The notes beneath the pieces are model-generated. The model searched no databases and was not told where the DNA came from. It saw nothing but the letters and a program-made list of their open reading frames with translations. From Brachypodius melanocephalos (lineage: Eukaryota > Chordata > Aves > Passeriformes > Pycnonotidae), in the NCBI GenBank assembly GCA_013398615.1, contig VZSR01000680.1, forward strand, positions 2,137,893 through 2,201,892: a DNA stretch of 64,000 bases, given 5' to 3'. Positions within the stretch are counted from its first letter, which is position 1, and each line of letters opens with the position of its first letter. The position numbers and the translations under genes are program-made. Shown in pieces: positions 9,769 to 23,742 of the stretch.

Positions 9769-12700
9769 AATTAATAATTTCAATAGCAGTGTTTTGTGGC
9801 AATAGTTCTTGCCAAAGAGTTTGTTCTGAACCACTTTCCATTTACTAAATTTCCTTTTTTTGTCTTCTCTGCTATGAACACACCCTGTAGTTACCTTTGG
9901 AATCCACAATCCCTGTTCATGATTTATTCTCCTCTCACCTCTTGCATGGACAATGGAAAAGAACTGAGACTAATCGGAGTATCTTGGGTGAAATAATTTG
10001 GAAAATGCTCCTTCTCCCATGTTAAAAGGATCATAAAACCATATTCTGAAGTATGACCATACTTCAAGATTATTGCTTTGAATCTGAAGGTAATGAAACC
10101 ATTCTTATATTTTTAGGCCCAGAAGAAAATTGCTTTGTTTTCTATATATTTCCAGAGATGATTTATTAAATTATTAAATTATAGGAGAGCTGAACAAAAT
10201 ATGAAACCTAAAGGCCTGGCTTTACTCTCAGCTGTTCTGGTATAATTTAAGCTCAGTTTCTCCAGGGTGGATGAATTTATTCTAGTTCCTACACTGCTGT
10301 GACCAAAGCAGAATTTATTGTATAGTTTGCATGAAAGAATCGGACCGTATTTCTGTGTTCTTAGATGATGAGCTTTCTCTTAGTTGGTCTATACCTCTTT
10401 CTCACCCTTTCCCTTTTGATATTTTTAAAAAATGTTTCTTTTCAAAAGAAAATGCCAAACTCTACCTGAAAAACTGTATTACACAGCCAGTCTTGCAAAC
10501 TGTTGTTTTTTAAAGGGAAGCTCTTTGCAGACCATGAAACTTGGGAAGGATCCTGTGGAGGATTTGGTCATGTTTAGAAACCATCCAGAGTAGCTATGAC
10601 AACTTCATATCCAGGGGACAAGATCATGTCCACATACCAAATATCTGACACTATCCAAGATCCTTATCCAATGGGAAGAGGAAACTGTAAAACTATAATT
10701 GCCTAAAACAACCCCGAGAGAGAGTATTGCTGGTTCTTAAGAGGATTATTTGGCATCTTAAATACAGCTTTTTCTTGAGAGGTCTGAAGCAGGAAACCTG
10801 TGAAAGAAAAGAAAATAATGAAGTGAATAAGGTACCTATAGCTCTGGAAAAGCAGGTTTCCAGCTAGCTCCCTTCTTTGTTACTTGCTGTGATTTCTTAA
10901 TGAACGTTTTGTTAAACAAACTTGGAGTGCTCTATAAGCCTCTGAAATATATCAATATCATCTGCTTTGGTTTGTATTTTAAATGGGAGTGGTATCCAAT
11001 CCGGGTTTCAGCTCCCTCTAATCTGGATCAGGTGGGATTAATGCTAAATGCAGTTGAGGAAGGAGCACTGAGGGACACTGATTGTAGCAAAAGTGACTGG
11101 TCAAGGTCCATTCCATCACCTGGGCCAGGCAGTTCGGGTGCTGACTGTGTTTTTTGGTATTACACATGGAAGTGAAGCTTCCAAGTGATAAAAATCTGCA
11201 TTTCTGTGCAATGAATATGTTGGCTACAGCACCTGCAGCATGTTCTTTTTGGTAAAAGCCAGGCTCTGTGAGATTTCTCTTAGTTATTGATTGTAAATAT
11301 AGTTTGTTTCCAGTCCCTGCACAGCAGTGAGATTTTTACTTCCTCCCTGTATTTGATCCCTTTCTATTTTTCTGGATGTGTTCTGCAAGACAGGTTTTCC
11401 AAAGGAAGAGAGTCTTGGAAAATGCATTACTAAAGGTACTGATCTAAAAAAATCAGGAGAAGAAATGGTGTTTTGGTTTTGGTAGCCAGGATAAGGTTTT
11501 GTATATTGGTTCAGATAGAATCAAACTCAAACATTTTAATCATGGCACATTAACATAACTGTCTTTGGCAAAAGATTTCTGGCTACTTTTAATGAAAGTA
11601 AAAAGACACTGATATGTCTGGATAAATAGGAGCAGATGGTAATTTTCATCATTCTTCCTTTCCCCTCTCCTTTTACTAGCAGCCCAGTGAGGGAGAACTA
11701 AAAGACAAAAACTCCTCTTAAGAGAATTTGGAATAGAAACTGCAAAACAGATATCCCAACTTATGATTTAACCTTTGCCCTGGGGGGTCATGCCCTTGAA
11801 TATTCTTCTACTTGATTAATAAAGCCTAAGGATTTTCATCACTGAAAAAAAAAAAAAGTTCAGATGTGTTTGCCAGATTTTACAAGAGCTAATGGCTGCT
11901 TTGATTTGTGCAAACTGCATTTTTGGTGATTATTCAGGAAAAGCTCTCCATCATGATAATGGTTATCTGCAAGTCAATGTTAACTTGGCAGCTTCATGGT
12001 TTGGCAGCAGATTTTAGCTTTACATAACACTGAGTTATTATTGATGTACCATATTGCAGCTTTTATGAAGGAATCAAGTTTTCAAATGTTGGTTTGGGGT
12101 TTTTTTTTAAATCAGGAAAAGCAACAGATAGGCTTTTTACAGGTGTGTGACTTTATGCTGTACCTATCTTGTACATCTCATTACATGTCATTTAAATACA
12201 AATCAGGTCAGTTGTACTCAAAGATATCTGTTATACCATCTGAATACAAAGAGCCTCATTTTCTGTTTCAAGATCTTTTTCATTCGCCACGTTTATAAAA
12301 TGCCCAGCATTAGTATTGCACTGGAATATTGTTAATATTGTGTTGGGTTTTTTTATATTTGACACAAGACTGAGGATGTCTGACTGATCTTGATTCAAGG
12401 TGTCTGTAATATGAGGGACAGAATTTCGCTCAGTAAAGATGCTTTGTTTTTCAATCAAATTAATCAGGAAAAAAAAAAAAAAACCACAAACCCCACAAAC
12501 CTGTAAAAGGCTAAAAGGTCCTTAGGGATAGTGGAGGATGCTCTTGGTGACAACAGCTCATACAGAGTAAGATCTCCAGCTTCCATTATTGTTCCATGGA
12601 GCTTCATACAAAGAGGGGCTTCTGCCACAGGAAAACTTAAACACTTCTGACATTCTTGTGATCCATTAGCAACCATCAGTTTTCCCATCTCCTTTTTTTG

Positions 12701-15700
12701 GAGGACACAAATGAAGTGGTTTTGTCGTTGGAGTGGAGGGATGAGACAGCTCATTGCTGCATGCAGGGGTAGTGGAGCTTTTCAGATCAGAGATGTTTCT
12801 TACAGGCCTGCATTAGAAACTTCTGCTCACAGGCTGATGTTAGCCTGGATCTGAAAATAAAATAAAATAAATCCCGCCTGCCCAGTGGAGCTCAGCCAGC
12901 AAAGATCCTGGTGTGGACACAGCTGTGCTGCCAGGAAAAGGCTGCTGCCAGATCAACCTGTTGGGTTTAGAGCCTGGTGTAACCACGATGGCACAAAATC
13001 CCTTTCAGCTGGCAAGCATTGGACCTCTGCTGTTGTTGTAATGCTCCCAGGGACTGTACCTGCAAACACAGCCCTGGTGTGAGAACAAAGGGGAGATAAA
13101 GACACCAAGAGGCATTGCCAGGCCTGCTAGTAGGTGTCCCTTTGGACTGTGGGAGCCCCTTGGAAAACTTCCCACTCCATAAGTGCATTTTTTCCCTCTG
13201 TCTGCCAGTTTCCACTGGGTGCAGGGACATCTGCTGACATGACTAGACTTTCTTTTCCTCAAAAGAGCATTTATTGCCCTTGCACTGGCAGCTAAATGCT
13301 AAAGAATCTGACCCAGGAGCATTGCTCTGTGTAGTAGAAAGGAGTTGGGTCTTCAGCCCGATCCTAGTGGGGCTGTAAATGCCTCTGGTTCTTAGCAGAT
13401 ACCCCAGTAAGAACTCTCTGCCTGCTTCACAGTCACAGCAAGGGAACTGCACAAAACCATAACCCAGCACTCTATCAGGTTCAAAGTGTTTCTTCTGTTA
13501 TCACATGCATCAGATGATCCGCCTTAGGTTATTAGAAAACCACAGAGAATTACAGCAGTGAGGAAATATTCAAAGGTCAGCCCAGGATCAGTGCGAGTGA
13601 CAGGTGATGATTGTGTTTTTACTAAGATTTCTCTCTCTGATACCTGTTGATGTAGGAATGGTTGAGTTCATAGGAGCTTCAGGACCCTCCAGTCTATGTG
13701 GACTTGTTTGACTACTCTTTCTTCCTCAGAAGAATGTGAGAAAGCTTGGATGGGTTGCAGCAGTGGCAGACAAAGAAATGTGACTGTGATGGCCTTTGAC
13801 CAAAATTAATTGTCCAAAGCCCTTTAACAGGGAGAAAATGTCACTGGACAATGACACAATAGGAGTCAGTGGAGTGAAGAAGCTGAAGAGGGAGTGATCA
13901 CTTTTTTTTCCTGCAGTATGAGAGTGGCATCAAATAGAGTTTAAATTACTCAATACTTGGAAAATATCTCTGGTTCCTGAGTAAAGGTGTTTGGAGGCTG
14001 GACGAGACAAGTACCAGAGCACTGATGTTAAACACTTGGCCTTGGTATGGCAGCTGTTTCTGCCATTTTAATCCCCTCACCAGGAAATAAAAACCTAAAT
14101 GCTCTTCTTCTCTGCCCAATGAGGAAGTTGATAAAGAGCTGCTCTGAAGAGAAGGAGGTGAGGCTGCAGATAGGGAGAATACCAAGAGTGGGGAAAGGAG
14201 AGGTCTGCTTCCAGAATTCTGGAGGAACTCTAGCTGCAACCTAGCGCGTGTGGAGTCTACATGCACACATTTTCTCTAGTATTGAAATATTAGAATTGTT
14301 TTTGTTTGAATATTAGGAACTAGTCCATGCTAATTATTGTTATCAAACAGATTTGGTAAGGTGGCTATTTAAAATCCATGGAAGTGGGAAGTTCTGACAT
14401 ATTGAAATGAGAATTAGTGAGTCAAACACAGTAATTTTGACAAACTGTATGCCTATAGCAAGCTTCCAGTTTCTTATTTCAATTAAAAAAAAATTAAAAT
14501 AATCCCTGCATCAGAACTTCTGAATGAACCTTCTGAAAAATCAGTTGCTCCAAAACAATATCCAAATCATAAGATACAGCAATCAAACAGAATATTTTAG
14601 TGATTCCCCTATTGGCAGCAACCTGTTTGTTGGCCAGAGACTGGCAGGCCAGCAGCTCTGCCTTTCCCTCCCCCTGGTGTTTGGAAATGGGCAGGGATCA
14701 TGGTGTAAGACCTGCTGCTTTCCTGCATGGAGGGAATGGTCTAGCAGCAGGCTGGAGACAGCAGCACAGCCTGAAAGCTCAGAGATGGAAGAACCACAAC
14801 AGGACACGAAACAGTTTTCCCAACTAGAAAAGCCTTTGCCTCACATGTTTTTAACCCACCTATTTCAGGACATGTCAGACAATTGATCAGCAATCTGTTG
14901 CTGAAGTGATGTATTTATCTGATGCATGGTTTCACTTAGCAGCTACAACACATACAGCAAAGAGCTGAAAAAAAAATGATCTGGAATTCTATACAACATC
15001 TTTTATTTAAAACAGATGTATTACTTGGTATATGTTTAACATTCTCCTCATAATCCCAACTTGATCCTTAACCATCGTGCATTAGAATGTTGCTTTTAAA
15101 GAAGATGAAAATGGGCTGCTAAAATGCTGCCCATATAATCTGAATTATTTTCAGCCCTGTTGTTAAAGCTTAGAGATAAAATTCTCTTTTGAACTAAGGC
15201 TGAAGGCATTGTGTTTGATATATTGGTATAATTCCTGCAATATAAATACTCATAAATTAAGTTAGTGGTATGGTATGATTTCCTGTAATCTGTTTCCAGA
15301 ATCAATATTTTATTGAATGAACTTCTTATTTTAACTTCTCACTTACTGACCCAGTGGTGCAGCTGTAATGTGTGCTTGATCACTCACTCTCCTTTATTTT
15401 TTTAAAAACAGACCTGACTCTGCAGCAGTGTAGATGGGGCAGGTTTTTGGAAGCACTGCACTTAATATTGTGTGGAAAGAGATTGAAAATAACTCTATCA
15501 TGCCCTAATGTAGAGACTCCCATTTTAACATCCTGTAGTAATTTAGAAAATGGCTATGTAATTTTACCCCCATCCTATGGGCAGGAAGACTGAAGCCATA
15601 ATTATTTCCTTCTTCAGAGATGCTTAACTTTAAGCACCTCCTATTGCATTTACTTTTCTGAATGCGGATTTTATTTTTTTTAAAAAAAATCCTTGATACA

Positions 15701-17445
15701 TAGTGATTGTCATTTAGTTAACCACCCAAGATTTATTGCAGGCTTCTGTGTGACCTCATGCACAGCAAAACTTGTTTATTCTGAGCAGGTAGAGTTCTCT
15801 CCCGTTTTGGGAATGTGCTGATGAAGATGCTCAGGGTCCATTGGCACGTGCCAGCTCAGCCTTCTGCTCTGGGTTTTAGCCCTCCTGACATCCTGAACAA
15901 GCCAAGCTTCAAGCAGTGCCATTGCCACGTGCTGCTCTGGTTTTAGCCTCTTTCTCCTTGCGTTACAGTAGCAATGAATTATTTATTCTCAGTAATCATA
16001 TTAGTAGGGTTAACCCTTTTGCTGTATACTCTCCCCAGCACGCCGCCTTTGATCTGCTCCTGAGGCAGAGGTAGTGACAAAGACAGATGGCAATTTGAAA
16101 TTGGTCCCTTGGTTGACTTTGACAAAACTCTGACTGCAGAGAAGCAGATTTGTGTGCTTTTTCCCCCTCACTTGTACTTAATCATACAATCCCATATAAC
16201 TCTCTGCAAGTCAACTGCTTCCTGAAGGCACCTGCCCTTCCTCAGTAAAACCCAAAGAGAGATCAGCTTTCTGGTTAAAAATACAGAGGAAGAAACCATG
16301 GCATGCATTTCAGGAACATTTTAGAGGTTGGCTAAAACAAAATACAATAAAAATGGAAAACTCTACGATGAACACTTGAAAAAAGCATCCAAAAATATTC
16401 AGTGCTTTTGGTCCTCATGCTCTTACACTTGATGGTTTTCTGCATGTCCTGTGAAAGAAATCTTGTTATGATAGCAGAACTGCAGCTTTCATCACTTAAC
16501 CAGTCCTGATAGGAGAGAGAAGCTGGAAATACGAAACCTAACATCCGAAACAATACTTTAAAAAAAAAATCTCAAAGTCTCAAATATTATTTTTCCTTCC
16601 AGAAAAGCCTGTGATTTTTGTAACTTCTTAGGATTACAAATAGCCAAATAATTATTTTTAATAACATCAACGACTTATTGAATAAATTCTTATTTAGCAT
16701 ATTTCTGTAAAGCAAGGATACCTGGATCAGCTCGGTAGCAATGCAGAGTTCCTGTGCTGTATCCTTTCCAGGAACACCAAAATTCCCAATAATCAGCATC
16801 ATCCCACACAGACCTCCAGGTACTCCAAGTCTCCTGGGAACTTTGGGTTGCTTCAGCAAAATCTGTTGCTGCATCTCTGAGCTGCAGAGGCAATGATTTT
16901 ATCATTTCCCCCTCCTCAAGCAGATCCTCACTCCCTTTTTCCTTTCCCCTTGCTTGTTCTCTGTCTGTGCTTTATAAGCTGCACCACATTTAAGCATGCA
17001 TTGATCCCACTGTGGGTTTTGGGGGCGGAGGGGGGAGTGCAGTGGAAGTACTACCACAAAAATTGCTCTTTCTGTGGTGGCCAGAACAACTGTATTAGAC
17101 AAAACTGCCTTTTTTTTTTTTTTTTTTTTAATCAGCATTTTAAAAGTATTTTCTGATGTGGTAAAAACTAGTATATAGATGGAGTTCAAGAAGTTGGAGG
17201 CTATGTGAAAGCATTTATTATAAAAGGAAAACTGGATTGTTTCATAGTTAGGGGTTCTGTACCTAAAATATCTCTAGGGATTTAATTTCCAATTTCTTTG
17301 TTCTCGGGCATTTTGTTCCAGATGGGCAAACTGAGAATGAACAAGGTTCAAGTTGAAGCCTTCATAGAAGCAGCCTGAATAGTCTGACTCGCACATTCTG
17401 GACTGTGGGTTTATAGGGGGATAATGCTGCCATAAAACTCCAAGA
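9769..17445. other. AT-rich non-coding stretch
   Basis: About 7.7 kb of intergenic- or intron-like DNA. It holds small A-runs (near 11845-11857 and 12470-12483), a T-run at 17110-17129 and the short palindrome at 10047-10066. GC rises mildly around 12.5-14.2 and 14.6-14.9 kb without CpG enrichment. Overlapping open frames occur on both strands in those patches, which is typical of chance frames. No gene or sizeable transposon is recognised. Confidence 0.5.
10047..10066. repeat. Near-perfect 20-bp palindrome
   Basis: TGAAGTATG at 10047-10055 and CATACTTCA at 10058-10066 are exact reverse complements separated by AC. It may be a dimer binding site or chance; nothing nearby explains it. Confidence 0.9.
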
Positions 17446-17479
17446 CACAGATATTCTGCCAGCACAGATATTCTGCCAG
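17446..17479. repeat. Perfect 17-bp tandem duplication
   Basis: CACAGATATTCTGCCAG occurs twice head to tail with no mismatch (17446-17462 and 17463-17479). Perfect identity suggests a recent replication-slippage event. Confidence 0.95.
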
Positions 17480-20289
17480 CCTATTTGTGATCTTAACCCT
17501 GAGAAATCCCCTGTAAGCAGTGAATACTGCCCTCAAATTATGAAGGTATGAACCCCATCCCTAGTCTGAGTTTCCATAGACTTGTCCAGCATCACTCTTG
17601 ATGTTTCCAAACTCCATGAAGACTGGTGTCCTTCTCCAGTGGAGACCAAAATGGCATTTGTGAGATCTGATGTTCCAGAGGGCAGCAGTGCAGTGCAATG
17701 GCAGGAAGGAAACCGGCCTCCAAAAGATACCACGGTAAGAAAAAGGCAAGGAAAAGCCCAGGCCTGGAAAACAAAACAGACCCAAAAAGTGTGGAAGTCT
17801 GGTGGAGCAATGATTTGGAGCTGAACAATATTATATCACTTCTGTATGCTTTTAATAAATAGTTGGAAAGTCTTCCATGAGAAATTTCAGCCCAGTTTTA
17901 TCTCAAGGATAGAAGTTGCTCTTTCCCCCATAAAAAGCTGAACTTCCTGAGCTGGCACATGGTGGAAGTTTTTGCACACTGGCATAGGGAACTTTTTTCT
18001 TTTTATTTTGGTAAAACACTTCACATTTATGTTCTCACTTCAGACAGAACTAAAGGCATAGGACCCTGCTCCAGAGACCCCTGCAGACCCTGAGATCTGC
18101 ACACTGACCCCTGCGAGTTTCGGAGCACGCTTGTTTAGTGCTCCTTTTGTTTTAGTTAGTTGCCATTTATCCAACAGAGTTAAAATTCAGAGGACTCAAT
18201 GCACACAAAGAATACGCAGTTCAGGATGGAAAGGGAAGCTTCCTGTGTCCAGCAAAACCAGCCTCTGTGTTCCCTGAGTGAGCATCAGGAGTTTTCCAGC
18301 TCTGCCACTGACAGCTCGCTGCTGGGTTCCTGCTGCTCCTGGTAAACCACTCCTCATCTCCTCTCCAATCCACAGAATAAAGGAACCAGATAATCAATGC
18401 CACTCTCGTCTGTCCATATTTAAACATTTCTGGGAGAGATGTTGACAGATGATCTCACCATCTAAGCTCCCTTTGTAGTCGATGGAAGGACAAAGACACT
18501 TCTGTCTCATGTTTTTCTACATGCATTTGCAAGTAAACAAATGGGTGTGCATATAGACAAATGTAAAGGTTATTTTAAATGGTGTCATGACACAATCTGG
18601 AGAATAGAATTAGGTGCTCCTTCCTGGCCTTGTTTTCCTTCTCTTTTGTGAAGTCAGAGGGTTTTGTGGAGCCAGAAGAATAAAGCTTTTGAAACTCCAG
18701 TAAAAAAATATGTACAGCAGATGCAAATAAAATCCAGGGTAGGTGGCACCTTCCTGGGATTTGTGTGACTGGATATTCTGTTCACAACTAGCTGTTATGT
18801 TCAGGATGTAGGAGTATCTACAGTTAACAAAGCTGAAACTTTGAAGGAGTTGTTCAGTGTCCTGCTTCTCTTCTGGGCTTTTGCCTCACTGACTCAAAGG
18901 CTGCACCCTTGTTAATGCAGAGAGATTGTCTTCTTTGTCCTGTGTCCAGCAGCTGACCAACTTTCCCCCTGTGTTTCATCCTGCAGTGTCCCTCTGAGGG
19001 AGAGCTGCAGCTTGAGAGTCACAGACCCCAAGGAATGCTTGGTTTACTGAGAAGAGATGAAACCCCTGCTGGTGTTTGTACAAAACCATTTATCTTAGCA
19101 TAAAATCAGTATCTCGTTCAGCCCTGGAAACTTTTCTGACAAAGCTGAAGTCTCAACCCTCCTTCAACACGTGTGATTTTGTCCATCATGAACGTTGCAC
19201 AAACATCTGTCCTGGCACAGAGGGATCCTTGTCTGGGATCACAAGGAGACTGATTAAAAATGTGGAAGACAGACATTTCCCAGTCTGAGCTTTCTGCCAT
19301 GGAAACAGGCACCATAATGCAAACCTGACTGATCTGTTGCAGGCAAAGGAAAAAAAAAAAAAGTCTTTGTAGACAGTTGCTGTTCCCTAGTTGTTCCTGA
19401 AGTGATGGAGCCCTCTCATGTTTCATTAATGTAATCAGAAAGCTGTCACTGTAAGCTGGCAAGGCAGGCAGAGATTTGGGGAGTCCTTGAAGGCAGACAG
19501 AAGGAAATGTTGTGTACTCAGGAGATCTGTGTTTGTCTGATAACAGCCCGGGCCAATTTGTAGGCCTGTGGCATATCTACCCAGGACTGAAGTGCCATGA
19601 AGGCTTTTTTTATTGTGACCTTGGTTGCTTTGGTAGGGTGAGCTGACAGAGAGGGGGAATAAGCCAGAAGGAAACCAAGCAGGACCAAGTGGCCTGTTCC
19701 TGCAGGATGCAGCTGGGTTCTGCTGCTGCCCACGGTGCTCCTTCCCTGGGCAAGGGTGATGGGAGCATCTCTGCATCCCACAATTTCACTGCACAGCTCC
19801 TGCTGGCTCACCAAGTTAGGGCTGAAAGCTAGGAATCCTCTCCTCTTCCTCATGTCGTGATATGTGAAAGATTTCACCAGTCCTCTCAAAAAAAAAAAAA
19901 AAAAAAAAAAAAATCATTGGCATAATTAAAAACAACTCATTTAACACCAAAGTCTTGTATTACAGTAAACCAGCTGCTTTATCCACAAAAGCTGACCGTG
20001 CTTTCATTTAGCCTTTATCCCATTACTGATGTGTTCAAATTCGTGCTGCATTCACATAAAGTTTGCTGACAAAATGTGTCTTTCCTCTTGCATGTTTATG
20101 TGTTTCATGGCTGAGCACATCTGTGGAATTGGTCAGATGTCAACAAAACGAACGCAACACAAGAACTCTGATCTCACTGGGGCTTTCTCTCACAATATCT
20201 CTGGATATTATGCTTCAATTATTCCTAAAGGTAGGTTTCAGCTCCAGGCTGTCCCCTGCTCTGCTACCCTATGGGGAGGAGGATTAACC
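17480..20289. other. Non-coding stretch
   Basis: Mixed-composition intergenic-type DNA. The frames around 17533-17828 overlap on both strands and match no family. Contains the A26 run at 19888-19913. No gene is recognised. Confidence 0.5.
19888..19913. repeat. Poly(A) tract
   Basis: An uninterrupted run of 26 A read directly from the sequence. I see no recognisable retroelement body immediately upstream. Confidence 0.95.
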
Positions 20290-20367
20290 TGATGAAGACA
20301 TTTGGGATGTTTTCATCATGACAAAGACATTTGGGATGTTTTCATCGTGATGAAGACATTTGGGTTT
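20290..20367. repeat. 29-bp minisatellite, 2.6 copies
   Basis: A 29-bp unit beginning TGATGAAGACATTTGGGATG starts at 20290, 20319 and 20348. The second copy differs by two bases near its start and the third breaks off after ATTTGGG. It is a small local tandem duplication of probable slippage origin. Confidence 0.93.
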
Positions 20368-23300
20368 ATGGCTGTGTCCTGCTCACTGCAGGAACCCATA
20401 AGTCTGCAAACATGAGGTGGGCAACCTGCTGAGCCCTGCAATTCCCACACCCTCATGGAGCTTTATCTTGCCAGGGATGCAGAATCCCCCTTTGCAGAGC
20501 TGGCAGGGCACTGTGTGGGCATGGCTGGCTGATTGGCATCGATCCTAATTGGGAGATGGGTGTCTCCTGTGCCTCTGAACACTCTGACTGGAGAAGGTCG
20601 CTTTTCTCTGTCTTGGCAGCCAGTCCTTTCACCACATTTTTTCACACCTTCTAGCTCTGTGAGAACATCATGTTCCTACATGAGGGAGGAATCCAACCCT
20701 CTGGACCTGGGTGTCATCAGTTTAGTGACACTGTTCAGATAAGGAAAGAAATGCTACATGATGGTGCTTATTCATGCTCGTGGCAAAACTGTATCAGATG
20801 TTGTACAAGCTTCCCTGGAAAATTATCTGCAGAGGAGATTTCATCTTCATAAGCACACAGGAGAAGTGGTTTGGTTAGATTGGTGAGAGCCCTCCATAAA
20901 GAATGGCTACGAATTGATGGGAAATATGGGCAGATTGAACATGGAAAAACATGACTCTAATAAATATCTCATTTCATGTCAGTGGGTTGATCCTGAGAAG
21001 GTAAAAAAAGAATATCAGGTGAGGTTTTTTCCCCCCCCAAAGCCTAGTTAACTTCACAGACAGAGATTATCACAGAAGCAGTTTATGGATAACCTCTTTC
21101 AACAGCATTTGTGGCTTGCACATCATCGTGGTAACACTATTGCAGCTGCTCTTCCAGCAGTTTGGCTTGCACCTATGACCTTCACCCAGCAATTAAAATA
21201 CATCTCCTGAGCAGTGTGGTGCTTCAACATGCAGAATTGCCTGCGAGGGCTGAAAATCCTTAAGTATATTTTATATATATTATATATATTTTTGCAAGTC
21301 GTTGGTGTTTCTGAACCTTTTTGCACAATTGTAGTTCTCATTCTCCTTTCTGCCTTACAATGTCTCAACATAGTGTATTTTTTTTTAGAAAGCAAAGAGC
21401 CAGGTGGAATTTCCTGGGAAAAAGAACAACTAAAAATACCTGTACTCTATATTCATTCAGTGGCATTGTCCAATAGTACATTACACAAGATTAATGATCT
21501 AATGGAACTTGACATTCTACAAGAACATGAAGCATCAGCCAAAAACTGTCATAAGATGTGACACCAGAGCTAGAAAGCACTGTAGAGTGATAATGGGCCA
21601 ATTAGAGGTGTCTGTTTGTGTTGCTGGCAGCCAGGGAAAGGCTCATCCTCCCCTCCAGATTCACCATCTGAACTCGGTGGGAATGAGAGACCAAAATGTG
21701 CCTTACTCAGCCTGTTTGTCAACAGCAGCGAGGGCCAAACTCGGCCCCTTCCCCAGCACAGGTCATTATTTATGGACTGAGGCGGAGCTTCTGGACTATC
21801 AGTGTATTCTAATTAGCCTGGTTTAATAATAGATTCCATTATTCCCATTTTGAGACAATAGTTGCCACTGTTCTCATTTTGAGCCTGTAGCACTGATGAA
21901 AGGCAGCAATGCTCCTCTGGAGTGGCTATGTAGCTATTAAGAAGTAGCCTAAATGTAAAAGATAAACCCTGGCAGCAAGTTTGAATCACCAACAGCCTGG
22001 GCTAAACACGAAAGATGAGCCTAAAGTTAAAATTTCAGAAGCCATCCATTTCAGGAGCCATCTGCCTGTCTTTCCTTTCCCACTTATTTAAACACTGCTG
22101 TGTACAGGCCATTTTTTGGGGGGGTTTCCATTCAGTATGGCCAGTTTGCCTCCTCTTCCCTGCAGTTTTCTGAGGAGATGTGGTGTGACCCAGCTGTGCC
22201 AGGGCCCTGGAGGTGTCAGGGTTGAGTGGGATGAATTCTGCAGACTCTGATCATGGATTTGCTCTCCTGCAAAATTCACCTGTGACAGGTTGCACATGAC
22301 CCTTGCTACCATGATTCTCTGGTTTTGGTGCTGCCATGTGCTTGGGAACAAATTGAGAGGCCACTTGGACCTGATCTATATCTACTTTTCCCCTTTTCCT
22401 CTCTTGGAAATTGAAAACTACTTACTTAAGTCATAATATGGAAGGGTGCAACATAGAGGTAAGCTATTTTAAAAAGAGGAAAGAAGTATCATAATTCAGT
22501 ATATCTTTTGTGACTCTTCCACACTGTTTCCATCATACATCATATTTCTTGTGTCTATTAGCTTTTCAGTAGGAAAAATAGATGTATCTTCATTGACATT
22601 AATCTAATTTAATCATAGGAAAACTAGAGTGCTAAATTAGGCACACACTTGGGATTTCTGTATCAAAGCCCCTGTGACACTAAATCCTTCTCCACACCGG
22701 GCTGCCCTTTCAAAACCAGGTACAACTCATGCCCCTGATCCTTGTGTGCTTTTAGAGCACCTCCTGTTAAATTACACCAAGGCACACAGCTTTAGTTCTT
22801 CCCTCACTGAAGCCAGGAGCAAAATCCCTGCTGTCTGTAGTGGAGAAGGAATCACTTAAAAGGACACAGAAAAATTTTTGAAGCCCCTATTCTCCCCCTG
22901 ACACACTTGGTTTGAGCTTTCACCACGGATATTTCCCTGCAGCTGATGTTCAGTTTACACTGGTGGTGATGTTCTGAACCTTTATTGCTGACTGCACAGA
23001 GCAGCCTTGCCAGCCGAAGAGGCAAAGGGAGTGTGGGTGTCTGGTTTTCAGTCCTTCCTCCCAGTATTAAATTAAATATCTTTCTAGTAAAAGAAGGCTG
23101 GAATCAGTGGGAAGGTGTCCACTGAGCAGGGTTTCTAGCGAAGTCCATCATTGTGAAGGCAGCTGACTCACACAGAGCCATTCCTTCCTGATAGATATTT
23201 GCAGCTGGGGTTAATAATTGTCTTTAATGTTCTTTCTAATAAATCTCTTGTCGTATGTTTAGTATGTCCAGTGTTAACTTACATTTCAGGCACTAAATAT

Positions 23301-23520
23301 GTTTATCTCTATTGGGAGCTATCAGATGTAAACACATCAAATTTCTGTGACTCTTTAACCCTTGCAAACTCAGACAATTCTGTACAATCCAACTCTCTGG
23401 ATAGAATTAGTTCCCTTTTTAGCATCTTTTGATGGAAGAGGTTTATACTGGCCTTTGAAAATGATCTTTATCAGGTTGTCTAAGAGACACCATCATTCTA
23501 GTCCTTTGCTTTTGCTTTTG
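20368..23520. other. Non-coding stretch
   Basis: Intergenic-type DNA with a short C8 run near 21032-21039 and the TA-rich stretch at 21266-21290. No gene, CR1 copy or tandem array is recognised beyond those. Confidence 0.5.
21266..21290. repeat. TA-rich simple repeat
   Basis: Alternating TATATA sequence with a few TT interruptions. Confidence 0.85.
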
Positions 23521-23556
23521 TATTTTTTTTGTTTGTTTGTTTGTTTTTTGTTTTCT
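23521..23556. repeat. (TTTG)n / T-rich tract flanking the left inverted-repeat arm
   Basis: A T-run, several GTTT units and another T-run directly abut the outer end of the left arm. Read on the minus strand it is an A-rich tail. The right arm has a pure A tail in the equivalent place, so the tract is probably an ancient, decayed poly(A). Confidence 0.8.
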
Positions 23557-23742
23557 TCTGGAGCACCTCTACACATCATATTATCTGCCAAAATCACATG
23601 TAAATGGAAGGGAGTTTTGAACATACACTAACATATTTCACAATGCAAATTTTCCTTGGAAGTAAATTTCTGAATAAATTTTCCATTTTTGCAGGCTCAC
23701 TTCCTGTATTCCTCTTGTCTGGTTCTGACATGAGCAAAATCC
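23557..23742 (-). repeat. Left arm of a long inverted repeat (probable retroposed copy)
   Basis: This 186-bp segment is the reverse complement of 24515-24699. By hand alignment there are 10 substitutions (9 of them transitions) and one 1-bp indel, about 94-95% identity. The homology starts at a T-rich tract and stops just after a GAGCAAAATCC word. On the minus strand the copy runs unique sequence, then A-rich tail, which looks like a retroposed element inserted opposite to its partner. It is not CR1, whose 3' end is an octamer repeat rather than poly(A). Family unknown. Confidence 0.88.
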